The position numbers and the translations under genes are program-made. This document shows positions 9,862 through 18,888 of a stretch of DNA of 58,622 nt, in pieces; positions within the stretch are counted from its first letter, which is position 1, and each line of letters opens with the position of its first letter. Source of the stretch: Candidatus Poseidoniaceae archaeon (GTDB lineage Archaea; Thermoplasmatota; Poseidoniia; Poseidoniales; Poseidoniaceae); the NCBI GenBank assembly GCA_949373075.1, contig CASIBX010000026.1, forward strand, positions 1 to 58,622, read 5' to 3'. The notes under the pieces were generated by a model. It was not told the DNA's origin and searched no databases. It saw only the letters and a list, made by a program, of their open reading frames with translations.

Positions 9862-10539
9862 ATGGATGAGGAAGTCCAAGCATTAGCGGCCCGACTTGTG
9901 CGCCGTCTAAAAGCGGTTAATGCGACCATTACTATCGCAGAATCTTGTACTGGAGGTCTGCTTGCTAGCACCTTAACAGATATTTCAGGAGCCAGTGAGT
10001 GGTTCAACCAAAGTTGGGTCTGTTATTCATATGATTCAAAGATTAACGAATTGGATGTTGAACGAAGTATCTTGGAAACCAAAGGTGCTGTAAATGCGGC
10101 AGTTGCAATTCAAATGGCCGATGGTGCCCGTCAGAAATCTGGCGCAGACTTAGCTATCTCAATTACCGGAATTGCAGGTCCTGTTGCATTAAATTCAAAC
10201 AAACCAGTTGGATTGGTTTATGTTGGTATAGCATCTGCCCATTGGGCCAATGCTGAATCAGTACAAATGGGCGGTACTCGTTATGAAAACAAAATTTCAT
10301 TTGTTCATTTTGCATTAAAAACCGCGATTGATTGTTGGGATCGGGCCAAGGTTCGCCAAGAAGTTGCCATTGCTCAAAAAGAAAAGGCAGCAGCAGTCGC
10401 TGTAGTCGAGTTAGCCAAGTCTGATGCAGCAAATGCACGTAGGGCTGCAGAAGCCTCTGCCGATGCTTCTTGGCAAGACGAAGAATGGCGTGACGCAGAT
10501 GGTAAAATCGGTGATGATTCAGACTTTGAATCACCCTGA
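9862..10539 (+). CDS. pncC: CinA C-terminal / PncC-type nicotinamide-nucleotide amidase with an Ala-rich C-terminal extension
   Basis: PncC deamidates nicotinamide mononucleotide to nicotinate mononucleotide in pyridine-nucleotide salvage. The signature AESCTGG lies at residues 26-32, followed by a YSYDSK segment and SITGIAGP, as expected for the family. The ATG at 9862 is preferred over an in-frame TTG at 9811 because the resulting N-terminus matches the usual family start. The catalytic domain ends near residue 155. About 65 further residues are rich in Ala, Glu and Lys and then acidic, probably a helix plus a disordered tail; this is not part of standard PncC. The polD small-subunit gene starts 63 bases downstream on the same strand. 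Confidence 0.82.
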   Translation: MDEEVQALAARLVRRLKAVNATITIAESCTGGLLASTLTDISGASEWFNQSWVCYSYDSKINELDVERSILETKGAVNAAVAIQMADGARQKSGADLAISITGIAGPVALNSNKPVGLVYVGIASAHWANAESVQMGGTRYENKISFVHFALKTAIDCWDRAKVRQEVAIAQKEKAAAVAVVELAKSDAANARRAAEASADASWQDEEWRDADGKIGDDSDFESP

Positions 10540-10602
10540 GGGATTTTGGTTTAATCGTAAATATCCGAACACCTCTTGTACGTCCGATTATGTCTTGCGG
10601 AT

Positions 10603-12141
10603 ATGGCAACCGGTTGGGGCGAGATTTTTCAGCACCTCATGAGTGCCGGCCTTCTTGCAACTAAAGGTGTAAAAGAGAGTCTTGAGTCCCACCCTGACCC
10701 TTTGGGGTTGATTGCAGATTTACAGTCTAAGGGCGTCAAAGGACCCCTAACTGTAGATATGATTCCTACAACTATTACTGTTCCAAACCCAGGGAGAGTA
10801 ATCGCACCAATCTTTGAGAGTGAGACTGAAAACATTAGCGTACGAAATAACATGCCTGATTGGAAACGTGAAGACTTTCCAATGGATGCAGTAGATGCAA
10901 TGATGGATATTCAAGTTCACTATGACATTACGGGGAACAGTACTACTGAAGGGAAAATGGGAGATATCAATAATGCTTTCAATGACCGCCTTGAAAGACT
11001 TCGCAAATTGATAATCTTGAACTCAAAACTTCCTAGAAGACCAATGGAAATAGCTCGTCTTCAAGCAGAGAAGAGCCGATTCCAAGGTAGGGATAATATA
11101 GCGGTTGCAATAGGTTTGGTGAATGACCCCCGGCATACTAAAAATGGACATTTGATGTTCTCATTGGAAGATTCCACTGGAGAGATTAGCTGCTTATTGA
11201 TGAATCGTAAGGGCGATGACAGGATTATTGAGCATGCGCAAGTTGTAGAATCGGGTCTAATGCCAGATGATGTAATTGGAGTATCTGGCACATTTTCACA
11301 AAATGGCGATATGTTTTACATCGATGATTTACATTTCCCTATGCAAGATTCTCGTGAAAAGCAGCATGCAGAGCAAGGTGTATCTGCTGCTTTCCTATCC
11401 GACATTCATGTAGGAAGTAAGACCTTCCTTGAAGCACAGTGGCACAAAATGATTCACTGGTTCAACACAGATCCACTTGCTCGAACAATCAAATATCTCG
11501 TTATGTCTGGCGATTGTGTTGATGGAGTTGGTATTTATCCTGGTCAAGACAGCGAATTGGCAATCAAAGATTTGTACGCACAATACACTCGGTTTGCAGA
11601 ATTATTAGAACTTCTCCCAGATTGGGTTGAGTGTATTATGTTGCCAGGAAACCATGATGCTGTTAGGCCAGCTGAGCCTCAACCAACTTTAGAGCCCGAT
11701 ATTCAACAAGATTACAATAACACCAAATTCGTTGGTAATCCTTGTGATTTTAGTATTGACAATGTGAGGATTTTGTCATACCATGGTAAATCGATTGACG
11801 ATTTCGTGGCTGGACTACGAACTGTGACTTACAAAGATCCAGTCGAAGCTATGCGTCAAATGCTTCGCCGCAGACACCTCGCACCTCAATGGGGTGGTAA
11901 GACTCCACTTTCTCCAGAGCCTGAAGATGGACTAGTCATCAGAGAAGTTCCAGACATATTTGTCACAGGCCACGTTCATGGACATGCTTGTGTTGACTTT
12001 AGAGGTACTACTTTGGTCTGTTCATCAACATGGCAAGATCAGACATCATACCAGCGAATGTTAGGGTTCCAGCCTAAACCCTGTATGTTGACAGTGGTTA
12101 ATTTGGGAACTCACAAAACGATATCTATTCCGTTTGCCTGA
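10603..12141 (+). CDS. polB: DNA polymerase D small subunit DP1 (3'-5' exonuclease subunit)
   Basis: DP1 pairs with the large catalytic subunit DP2 to form the euryarchaeal replicative polymerase D and supplies Mre11-like proofreading. An OB-fold region in the middle is followed by a calcineurin-like phosphoesterase domain. Its metal motifs are all present: SDIHVGS (about residue 266), GDCVDG (about 303), LPGNHDA (about 348) and VTGHVHGH (about 454). The nuclease is therefore probably active. The ATG at 10603 (512 residues) is chosen over an in-frame TTG at 10576. DP2 is not in this window. The stop codon touches the stop of the convergent gene on the other strand. Confidence 0.93.
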   Translation: MATGWGEIFQHLMSAGLLATKGVKESLESHPDPLGLIADLQSKGVKGPLTVDMIPTTITVPNPGRVIAPIFESETENISVRNNMPDWKREDFPMDAVDAMMDIQVHYDITGNSTTEGKMGDINNAFNDRLERLRKLIILNSKLPRRPMEIARLQAEKSRFQGRDNIAVAIGLVNDPRHTKNGHLMFSLEDSTGEISCLLMNRKGDDRIIEHAQVVESGLMPDDVIGVSGTFSQNGDMFYIDDLHFPMQDSREKQHAEQGVSAAFLSDIHVGSKTFLEAQWHKMIHWFNTDPLARTIKYLVMSGDCVDGVGIYPGQDSELAIKDLYAQYTRFAELLELLPDWVECIMLPGNHDAVRPAEPQPTLEPDIQQDYNNTKFVGNPCDFSIDNVRILSYHGKSIDDFVAGLRTVTYKDPVEAMRQMLRRRHLAPQWGGKTPLSPEPEDGLVIREVPDIFVTGHVHGHACVDFRGTTLVCSSTWQDQTSYQRMLGFQPKPCMLTVVNLGTHKTISIPFA

Positions 12142-12423
12142 TTACCAAATGTGGTCTTCAAGTGTTCCTTCGGTTACAACCTTGGTAATTCCTGTAATAC
12201 CGCTTGCATCATCAACCAATAGCAAGTGAATGGCACGATTGTGCACTCCAGATTCAAACTTACTGCCTTTATGCTCAACTGCAATTAGAGTTCCGTCCAA
12301 TTCTGCAAACATCCATGCAGGCGTTGCTTTAGGTAGGTCTTCTTTGCGAATTAGCAACCATCTGAGACCTTTCATTTCTTGGCGCAACTCGCCATCGATT
12401 TCATGAAACCATCTGTAATGCAT
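12142..12423 (-). CDS. Small unknown protein downstream of pelota
   Basis: This 93-residue protein is not recognised. It is soluble, rich in Trp and His (starting MHYRWFHEIDGE), with several predicted beta-strands and no Cys pairs. It starts four bases after the pelA stop, so it is almost certainly translated from the fhs-pelA transcript. That position suggests, but does not show, a link to ribosome rescue or RNA handling. Its TAA directly abuts the TGA of polB. Confidence 0.65.
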   Translation of the reverse strand: MHYRWFHEIDGELRQEMKGLRWLLIRKEDLPKATPAWMFAELDGTLIAVEHKGSKFESGVHNRAIHLLLVDDASGITGITKVVTEGTLEDHIW

Positions 12424-12426
12424 TAT

Positions 12427-13455
12427 TCACACCTTGAATCTTAGTAGTGCAACAGCACCGCCCATTCCCAGTAATTGCTCACCAGCATCATGGTCGGTTG
12501 AGCATTGAATCAAATCGGCTCCTATTTCATCGAGTCCTTTTACGACACTACCCCAAACAGGTTCACGAACTAAATCTACGCTAATCAACAATGTTTCAAT
12601 CGCACCTTCATCCAAAGCTTTCACAATCATTTCACGGCCATAAGCGACCGCTTCATCCTTTGATATACGCTTCAATGCCTCTTCGAGTAAGGCTGTTTCT
12701 TTGACAACTGCATGCTCTGAAAGAATGTCTCCTGCCAAACCTTCGCTGATTACTTCGTTTGCAGCACCTCTCCCACCCATGCTTGTAGCGATTAGTTTCT
12801 TAGTTCCATTAATCTGCGGCGCTAGCCTTTCTCTTGCATGTCCTGGTCCACATATCACAATAGGTGTGCCTTCTGAAATCGAATCATTAGATTCCTTAGC
12901 AATCTTTTCAAAGAACATCTTGGAAACTCCTTCACTTAGTTTGGCACCGGTATATTTCCCACCACCTCGCATAGTCCATGTCGAGATTTCCCTAATTCCT
13001 CTACTACTAACTTCGAATAAAATAACTTCATCAGATTCTACAACTAGAATTACAACCTTGGCTTTACCGCTATCTGAGCATGCTTGTTTGATCAAATCTT
13101 TATCGACAGAAGGAAAACCTCCGGCATCAGTAATTTCAACTTCATCTCGTACTTCGATGATGTGAGTGTGATGGCTGCCATGGTCAAATTTAGCCTCTTC
13201 AATTATTCCATGAACTCTCAGATTATCTGAAAATGTATGAAACTCATTGGATTCAATAGCCAGTTTAATCCACATTTTTTTCCTTTCTGCAGATTTAGCT
13301 CGACCACCTTCTTGGCCAGCAGTAGTTTGGTCTCGTCTTTCTCCAAGCATTCCAATGCTGCGTCCCTTTTTGCAAATACGAGCCAAAGCCCACAGGTCAT
13401 CTTCGCAATCGATACGAAGTTTATAGTAGTCAAACTCGCGTTTCAGGACTTTCAT
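12427..13455 (-). CDS. pelA: Pelota (archaeal Dom34), ribosome rescue and mRNA surveillance
   Basis: Pelota enters the empty A site of stalled ribosomes with aEF1A and, with ABCE1, splits the subunits. The 342-residue length and three-domain layout fit archaeal pelota. The N-terminal Sm-like domain begins MKVLKREFDYYKLRI and contains a TTAGQEGG-like loop. The central domain carries the SRGIREISTW segment and the C-terminal eRF1_3-like domain runs from about residue 245. It lies six bases after fhs and four bases before a small unknown gene, so the three probably form one operon. Confidence 0.93.
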   Translation of the reverse strand: MKVLKREFDYYKLRIDCEDDLWALARICKKGRSIGMLGERRDQTTAGQEGGRAKSAERKKMWIKLAIESNEFHTFSDNLRVHGIIEEAKFDHGSHHTHIIEVRDEVEITDAGGFPSVDKDLIKQACSDSGKAKVVILVVESDEVILFEVSSRGIREISTWTMRGGGKYTGAKLSEGVSKMFFEKIAKESNDSISEGTPIVICGPGHARERLAPQINGTKKLIATSMGGRGAANEVISEGLAGDILSEHAVVKETALLEEALKRISKDEAVAYGREMIVKALDEGAIETLLISVDLVREPVWGSVVKGLDEIGADLIQCSTDHDAGEQLLGMGGAVALLRFKV

Positions 13456-13461
13456 TTAACC

Positions 13462-15183
13462 TCACCCAAAGACGCCGAGAAGGTTTCCATCTTCATCCAT
13501 ATCCATGTCTGCAGCAGCAGGGCGTTTTGGTAATCCTGGCATAGTCATCATTTCACCTAGGACTGCAACTACGAAACCTGCTCCTGAGTTTAATCTGAAT
13601 TCTCGAATCGGAATTTCAAACCCACTAGGCGCTCCTAACATATTCGCATCGTGACTGAATGAATATTGAGTCTTAGCCATACATACAGGGAGGTGTCCAT
13701 ATCCCCAAGATTGTATCTGATTTAGTTGACGGTGTGCTTTTGCTTGGATGTTTATTCCATCTGCCCCATATATTCTAGTGGCGATTCGTAAAGCCTTTTC
13801 TTCGATAGGCGTATCTTTATTGAAAAGTGGAGTGAATGGGCGACCTGCTGCTATATTGTCTTGGCAAGCTGTAACGACTGCCTTTGCTAAATCAGCTCCC
13901 CCTGGCCCACCTTTACCATGGACTTCAGTAAGGCAAACATTCGCTGCGCCTGACTTGTGAGCGCATTCGATTAAACATTGTAATTCATCATCGGTGTCGC
14001 TTGCGAAACGGTTTACAGATACCACTACTGGCATTCCAAATTGTGACATGTTGTTGATGTGGCGATCCAGGTTACTCTCAGCACCAGTTCTCACGGCTTC
14101 AACATCTTCTTTCTCAATCTCTTCTTTGGATGGGCGTCTAGCAGCACGAGCACCAAATGCTCCTCCGTGTAATTTCATCGAACGAACTGTAACATTCATG
14201 ACCACGCAATCGGGGGCTTTGTCTGAGTTTGCTACTTTGATGTGCATGAACTTTTCAGCACCCATGTCTGAGCCAAAGCCCGCTTCAGTAACTACATAAT
14301 CAGCCGCACCTAAGGCAAGTCTATCTGCAATAATAGAAGAGTTGCCGTGGGCAATATTTGCAAAAGGTCCTCCATGGATAAATGCAGGGTCACCTTCAAT
14401 CGTTTGAACCAAGTTTGGTAAAAATGCATCTCGCAGCAATAAGGACATAGCTCCTGCCGCGTCAATGTCTTCCGATTTAATCGGAGTTCCATCCATTCGC
14501 TGACCGATTACTATCTCACCCAATCTTCTTCTCAAATCCGCATAGTCTGATGCCAAAACAAGTATTGCCATCACTTCACTTGCTGCGGTAATGTCGAATC
14601 TATCTTCTCGCACCACTCCATTTGCAGGACCGCCTAATCCAACAGTTACGTTCCTTACCGCTCTGTCATTGAGGTCAACAACTCTTGGCCAAATGATTCT
14701 AGTAGAGTCAATATTCTGGTCATTTCCGTGTTTGAGGTGATTGTCAATCATCGAGGACAGTAGGTTATGTGCGCTGGTAACAGCATGAAGGTCACCTGTG
14801 AAATGTAGGTTGATATCTTCCATAGGCAATACTTGGGAAAATCCTCCGCCTGCAGCACCGCCTTTTATTCCAAAAACAGGACCCATGGAGGGTTCACGAA
14901 TTACGCAAGTTGCCCTCTTATTGATACGATTCAGTGCTTGAGTCAGCCCGATTGTCGTAACTGTCTTTCCTTCCCCGAAAGGAGTGGGGTTTACACTGGT
15001 CACTAAAATGAGTGAACCTTGAGGTTTTGATAGTCTAGGCTTGAGGGCTTTCCAAGTGATTTTCGCTTTACCATGGCCCATTGCCATGATCTCTTCAGCA
15101 CCTATTCCAAGTTTCCAAGCAATGGCTGAAATGTCTTCCATTTCTGCGGCTCGCGCTATATCTAGGTCACTCTGCATGGACAC
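13462..15183 (-). CDS. fhs: Formate--tetrahydrofolate ligase
   Basis: The enzyme makes 10-formyl-tetrahydrofolate from formate, ATP and tetrahydrofolate, feeding purine synthesis and one-carbon metabolism. The 573 residues are full length for the family (about 555). The ATP loop TPFGEGKT is at residues 67-74, and the conserved region REPSMGPVFGIKGGAAGGG follows. The C-terminal ALNSGAGFVV-like motif reads RLNSGAGFVVAV. The family is mainly bacterial, so transfer into this archaeal lineage is likely. A strong hairpin separates it from the flotillin operon upstream. Confidence 0.95.
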   Translation of the reverse strand: MSMQSDLDIARAAEMEDISAIAWKLGIGAEEIMAMGHGKAKITWKALKPRLSKPQGSLILVTSVNPTPFGEGKTVTTIGLTQALNRINKRATCVIREPSMGPVFGIKGGAAGGGFSQVLPMEDINLHFTGDLHAVTSAHNLLSSMIDNHLKHGNDQNIDSTRIIWPRVVDLNDRAVRNVTVGLGGPANGVVREDRFDITAASEVMAILVLASDYADLRRRLGEIVIGQRMDGTPIKSEDIDAAGAMSLLLRDAFLPNLVQTIEGDPAFIHGGPFANIAHGNSSIIADRLALGAADYVVTEAGFGSDMGAEKFMHIKVANSDKAPDCVVMNVTVRSMKLHGGAFGARAARRPSKEEIEKEDVEAVRTGAESNLDRHINNMSQFGMPVVVSVNRFASDTDDELQCLIECAHKSGAANVCLTEVHGKGGPGGADLAKAVVTACQDNIAAGRPFTPLFNKDTPIEEKALRIATRIYGADGINIQAKAHRQLNQIQSWGYGHLPVCMAKTQYSFSHDANMLGAPSGFEIPIREFRLNSGAGFVVAVLGEMMTMPGLPKRPAAADMDMDEDGNLLGVFG

Positions 15184-15204
15184 TCTGGTGTTTGTAGGGT
15201 TCTT

Positions 15205-15243
15205 GAAACCACGGTCCCTTTAGGGACCGCTAAAGCCGGTTTC
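15205..15243 (-). terminator. Hairpin between the flotillin gene and fhs
   Basis: An inner 7-bp stem (15212-15218 with 15223-15229) has a four-base loop, and an outer 6-bp repeat (15205-15210 with 15238-15243) can extend it. It begins at the flotillin stop codon and ends 21 bases before the fhs start. It probably ends flotillin-operon transcripts or protects their 3' ends. Confidence 0.5.
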
Positions 15244-16633
15244 ATTCGTCCTTCAGACTTCCCAAGTAATCAGGTAGGTCTACGCCTGCCATCTTGGCTA
15301 CATCATGCACTGGTGGCAATGCGTGTATTAGACTTGAAACGAAGTTAGCAGTGGAGCCTTCTCCCTTGCCGCTACCCGCTGAATCCCAGACAGTAATCTT
15401 GTCAATCTTCAGGTTAGAAATTGCTTCGACCTGGCGTGAAACGATACCTTCTATCTTCTCAACCATCAATAGTGTAGCAGCGGCCTTGGTGTCTCCACCT
15501 GCGCTTGCAACTAATTGAGCGTATCCAGTAGCCTTTGCTTCTAGTACCGCTTGGATACCTTCCGCTTCAGCATTGTATCTTGCAAGAATAGCATCTGCTT
15601 CACCACGTGCCACACGGCGCTGGCGTTCTGCTTCTGCTTCTGCTGCAATCTCGATTTGAGTCTTAGCGATTTCTTCTTTGACGATTTCTTCAGCCTTGAG
15701 CCTTTCTTGTTCGAGTAGATATTGTGCTTTCTGAACTTGCATTTCCGCAGTTCTGCGAGCAACTTCTGCTCTTTGCATTGCTTCCGCTTCTTTCTCAGCA
15801 AGACTTGCATTGTAGTCAGCAATGCTTCCTCTGGAGGTGTTCTCTCCTTCGATTGCATTTGCTTCCAAAGCAGCGACTTCCTTGCGTCGGTCTGCATCAG
15901 CTGCTTTCTTTCCTTTCTCAGCCTCTGCTGTGTTCTCTGCAACTTGAATGTCACGAGTACGGTATGCTTCCGCTTGTCCAATTGCACCATCACGGTCAGC
16001 AGCAGCAACGTCAGACTTAGCAGCGTTTACTGCTCCTGCAGCAGCCTTCTGTCCAATACTCTCGATGAAATCAGAATCGTCTGTTATGTCACTGATGTTA
16101 ACGTTGATTAGGTTAAGTCCTAACTTGTTAAGTTCATGTCCAACGTTGTTGCGGATTGCTTCAGCGAATAATTCACGGTCGGAGTTGATCTGCCTAATTG
16201 TTAGAGATGCAACGGTAAGACGAAGCTGACCGAAGATGATCTCAGAAGCCATTTCCTGAATTTGTGCAGGAGTAAGATGTAGTAGGCGTTCTGCAGCATT
16301 GTTCATGATTGTAGGGTCTGTACTGACACCTACTGTGAACGTAGAAGGAACGTTGATTCTGATGTTCTCTTGTGATAGAGCCCCAGTTAATGGAATGCTA
16401 ATGGTTAGAGGAATCAGACTCAATTTCTTGTAGTCTTGAATCAATGGCCAAACCATTGTTGCACCACCGTGGATACATTTTGATGCTTTGCCACCACTAA
16501 CTCGTCCATATACTACTAAAATCTCGTCAGATGCACAACGCTTGTATCTTGTTACAAGTAATATAAATCCAAAAGCAAAAATCAATATTGCTCCCATAAA
16601 AATCCAAAACAGCCAAAAACTACTATCATCCAT
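15242..16633 (-). CDS. Flotillin-like SPFH-domain membrane scaffold protein
   Basis: This 463-residue protein has an N-terminal membrane segment (about residues 8-26), then an SPFH/Band 7 domain. A long Ala/Glu/Lys/Gln-rich coiled coil (about 190-370) and a short C-terminal region typical of flotillins follow. Flotillins oligomerise at the inner face of the membrane and organise membrane microdomains. The gene directly follows an NfeD-like gene, the same pairing as bacterial yuaF-yuaG (floT), which supports the call. It is the last gene of a four-gene minus-strand operon that also encodes two small membrane proteins. Confidence 0.88.
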   Translation of the reverse strand: MDDSSFWLFWIFMGAILIFAFGFILLVTRYKRCASDEILVVYGRVSGGKASKCIHGGATMVWPLIQDYKKLSLIPLTISIPLTGALSQENIRINVPSTFTVGVSTDPTIMNNAAERLLHLTPAQIQEMASEIIFGQLRLTVASLTIRQINSDRELFAEAIRNNVGHELNKLGLNLINVNISDITDDSDFIESIGQKAAAGAVNAAKSDVAAADRDGAIGQAEAYRTRDIQVAENTAEAEKGKKAADADRRKEVAALEANAIEGENTSRGSIADYNASLAEKEAEAMQRAEVARRTAEMQVQKAQYLLEQERLKAEEIVKEEIAKTQIEIAAEAEAERQRRVARGEADAILARYNAEAEGIQAVLEAKATGYAQLVASAGGDTKAAATLLMVEKIEGIVSRQVEAISNLKIDKITVWDSAGSGKGEGSTANFVSSLIHALPPVHDVAKMAGVDLPDYLGSLKDE

Positions 16634-16645
16634 TCATAACACCTC

Positions 16646-17275
16646 TCATTCTTCTTCACTGGTTAATTCTTCATCACCATCATTTAACAGTTCAACAATC
16701 ATTGTTGCACCTATTACTCCGACGACTCTGATGAGTTCGCCAGTTTGGATGTGAAGAGTTGTATCTTTTGCACGGGCTTCAAGAGTACGTAGAGTTCCAT
16801 CTACACTAACCTGAATCTCACCGGTGTTGTTCTTTCGAATACGAGTGTAAACTTGACCAGTCTCTCCAACTGCATCAGAATGTTTCATCGTTCCATCGGC
16901 TTGTAGATTGGATATTCCTTTCATCATGTATCTTACCATGTAAAGAGAACTTCCTGCTGCCACTCCACCTGCAATTACTGCGAGAACTTCAACACCCGTA
17001 GCAGAGATAGTAAACATCCCAGTTAATCCGAACATCATAATTCCGGCAGCAATACCTTGTAAACTGAACAACTCGAAAGAGAGGTCAGTATCCATACTGA
17101 AATCGCCATCAAAGACGGAATCGGCTACGCCTCCCAATATGTCTCCTACAAGCATCAGCGCCATCATTATGATGAAGAATAGTGCTCCGAATACCGCACA
17201 ACCAATGAACATAAATTCAATGGCAGAAGGTGCAGAGACACCTAAAAACTCGGCTATCCAATCCATTAGACCCAT
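16646..17275 (-). CDS. NfeD-like membrane protein, partner of flotillin
   Basis: The 209 residues contain an N-terminal membrane helix (about 18-45), two more hydrophobic segments (about 70-115), and a C-terminal OB-fold-like domain (about 130-200) that starts GETGQVYTRI. Topology and placement 12 bases upstream of a flotillin gene fit the short YuaF/NfeD1b class, which lacks a protease domain. The OB domain is thought to stabilise or recruit flotillin assemblies. No enzymatic motif is visible. Confidence 0.75.
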   Translation of the reverse strand: MGLMDWIAEFLGVSAPSAIEFMFIGCAVFGALFFIIMMALMLVGDILGGVADSVFDGDFSMDTDLSFELFSLQGIAAGIMMFGLTGMFTISATGVEVLAVIAGGVAAGSSLYMVRYMMKGISNLQADGTMKHSDAVGETGQVYTRIRKNNTGEIQVSVDGTLRTLEARAKDTTLHIQTGELIRVVGVIGATMIVELLNDGDEELTSEEE

Positions 17276-17301
17276 TGCGAACCCGTATTGCCCTAGATGC
17301 G

Positions 17302-17535
17302 TTACTTAATGAGATTATTCCCGTCAGAATATTCTTCGCTTCCTTGCTTTAATTTGTATTTTTCAAAAATAGCCACTACTGAAATAGATGCTCCAGCCAA
17401 AATTGAAGCAAAAATTACGTGAAGTCCGGCAGTATATCCTATCAAAAATACCCATAGCGGTAGGAACATGAAAAGGAATCTACGCATGAATGGCCAAAAC
17501 CCACCGAATAAATCAGCGGCGCCATCATCTAGCAT
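17302..17535 (-). CDS. Small membrane protein in the flotillin operon
   Basis: This 77-residue protein has two hydrophobic helices (about 15-35 and 38-58), a short acidic N-terminus and a charged C-terminal tail. It is not recognised. It lies nine bases after the preceding gene and 26 bases before the NfeD-like gene, so it is probably co-transcribed with them and may belong to the same membrane assembly. Confidence 0.6.
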   Translation of the reverse strand: MLDDGAADLFGGFWPFMRRFLFMFLPLWVFLIGYTAGLHVIFASILAGASISVVAIFEKYKLKQGSEEYSDGNNLIK

Positions 17536-17544
17536 CAGACCATC

Positions 17545-17850
17545 TCAAATTATTAAGCCGCCTACGAAAAGTGCAAGTGCCCACATTCCAACTCCAAACC
17601 AAATGCCTTTTCCTTGTTTGGCAATGGCATCATCATGAACTTCTTTCTGTAAATTCTTCATAGGATTAAGTAATAGTTCACGTTGTTCTTGCCGGAATAC
17701 AATTAATCCAAGAACGACACATGCAGCAGCACCTGCTCCAAATAATGTGGTAACTGCAGCATCAACTTCTTCCAGTAATTTTACCGAAAGCCAAATCTGA
17801 GTGACCGCCATCATGAACCAAAGGAACGAGCCTCTCTCTGCTGCTGCCAT
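17545..17850 (-). CDS. Small three-helix membrane protein, first gene of the flotillin operon
   Basis: This 101-residue protein has three hydrophobic segments (about 8-24, 32-50 and 82-101) with a Lys/Glu/Gln-rich loop between the second and third. It is not recognised. It starts the minus-strand operon that continues into the second small membrane protein, the NfeD-like protein and flotillin. A 105-base divergent promoter region separates it from aroE. Confidence 0.6.
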   Translation of the reverse strand: MAAAERGSFLWFMMAVTQIWLSVKLLEEVDAAVTTLFGAGAAACVVLGLIVFRQEQRELLLNPMKNLQKEVHDDAIAKQGKGIWFGVGMWALALFVGGLII

Positions 17851-17955
17851 GATTGTCCCACAACCAATGTCTAATTCATGGTTGCCCTGTTTTGAATCAT
17901 AGATAATGTACCAAATATAGGCTTATTCAAGTACTGGAACTTGTGATTTAGATTC

Positions 17956-18888
17956 ATGGCGAAGGTACGTCACGGAGTGGCTGGTGACCCAATCGGTCAT
18001 TCATTGTCCCCTGTCCTAACCGCACTCGTTCATTCTCATCTTTCTAGAACTGAAGGTGTTGAACTGCCTGGTTTGAAAGGAGTAGTAGTCATCCCTACCG
18101 ATGGTGTTGAGAATGCTTTGGCATGGGGATATGCCGGTTCATTGCCTTCTCCTCCGGATTGGGAATTAGTGGGTTCCCCGTTAGGTAAGTTTAGAGCTAA
18201 TACTTTGCTTGAAAGAGCAGTAACGGCAAGCATGGACCATATCGAAGCCGATTCAAGATTACCAAATGCTCAACTTCCAGAATCCAATTATGAGACTCTA
18301 CCGCTAGGATTAGAAGAGGTATGGCTTTCTCTAACCACTCCTCTAAAACATCAATTATCTGCAGCGGCTGTAAAGTACATCGACAATGCGATGGAGATAC
18401 GTTCGGTCAATTCAATGCGATGGGATGGCCGTTCTTGGTCTGCGGCTTCTACCGATGGTCCAGGCATCTCTTTGGTGGCTGAAGCATTTGGTCATCCTAG
18501 TTCCGGAGTGATGGGAATAACAGGAGGGGGCGGTACCGCTCGCTCCGTTGCTGCATCATGGTGTGAAAACGGTGGAACCGTTAGGCAATTAGGTGGTAAT
18601 CGCCTTCTTGAAGAAGACGGACCATGGGTGCTTTGTGATGATCAACCCGATTTTGTAATTGATTTCGATAATGGAGAGGGCGATATAATCGTGACATATG
18701 ATCCGATGGAGGGCGATTTTGATAGCCGCATCGAATATCTTTCATCCGTGGCAGATGGCCGCTGGTTACTCTGTGCTCAACATCTTCACTCATGGGCTAG
18801 AATTTGGGCGCCCAAGTATTCCGATAAACTACCTTCATTGTCATTATTAATGACTAGATTAGTTGCAGTAGAGGTGCATTTGTCATGA
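17956..18888 (+). CDS. aroE: Shikimate dehydrogenase-like protein
   Basis: AroE reduces 3-dehydroshikimate to shikimate with NADPH in aromatic amino-acid synthesis. The N-terminal GDPIGHSLSP (10-19), the catalytic Lys131 in TTPLK, Asp167 in STDGPG, and the nucleotide loop GITGGGGTARS (from 187) are all present, so activity is plausible. About 65 more residues than usual separate the substrate loop from the catalytic lysine (GHSLSP to TTPLK), an insertion of unknown role. The gene ends with a four-base ATGA overlap with the following surface-protein gene, so the two are translated from one message although they appear unrelated in function. Confidence 0.82.
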   Translation: MAKVRHGVAGDPIGHSLSPVLTALVHSHLSRTEGVELPGLKGVVVIPTDGVENALAWGYAGSLPSPPDWELVGSPLGKFRANTLLERAVTASMDHIEADSRLPNAQLPESNYETLPLGLEEVWLSLTTPLKHQLSAAAVKYIDNAMEIRSVNSMRWDGRSWSAASTDGPGISLVAEAFGHPSSGVMGITGGGGTARSVAASWCENGGTVRQLGGNRLLEEDGPWVLCDDQPDFVIDFDNGEGDIIVTYDPMEGDFDSRIEYLSSVADGRWLLCAQHLHSWARIWAPKYSDKLPSLSLLMTRLVAVEVHLS

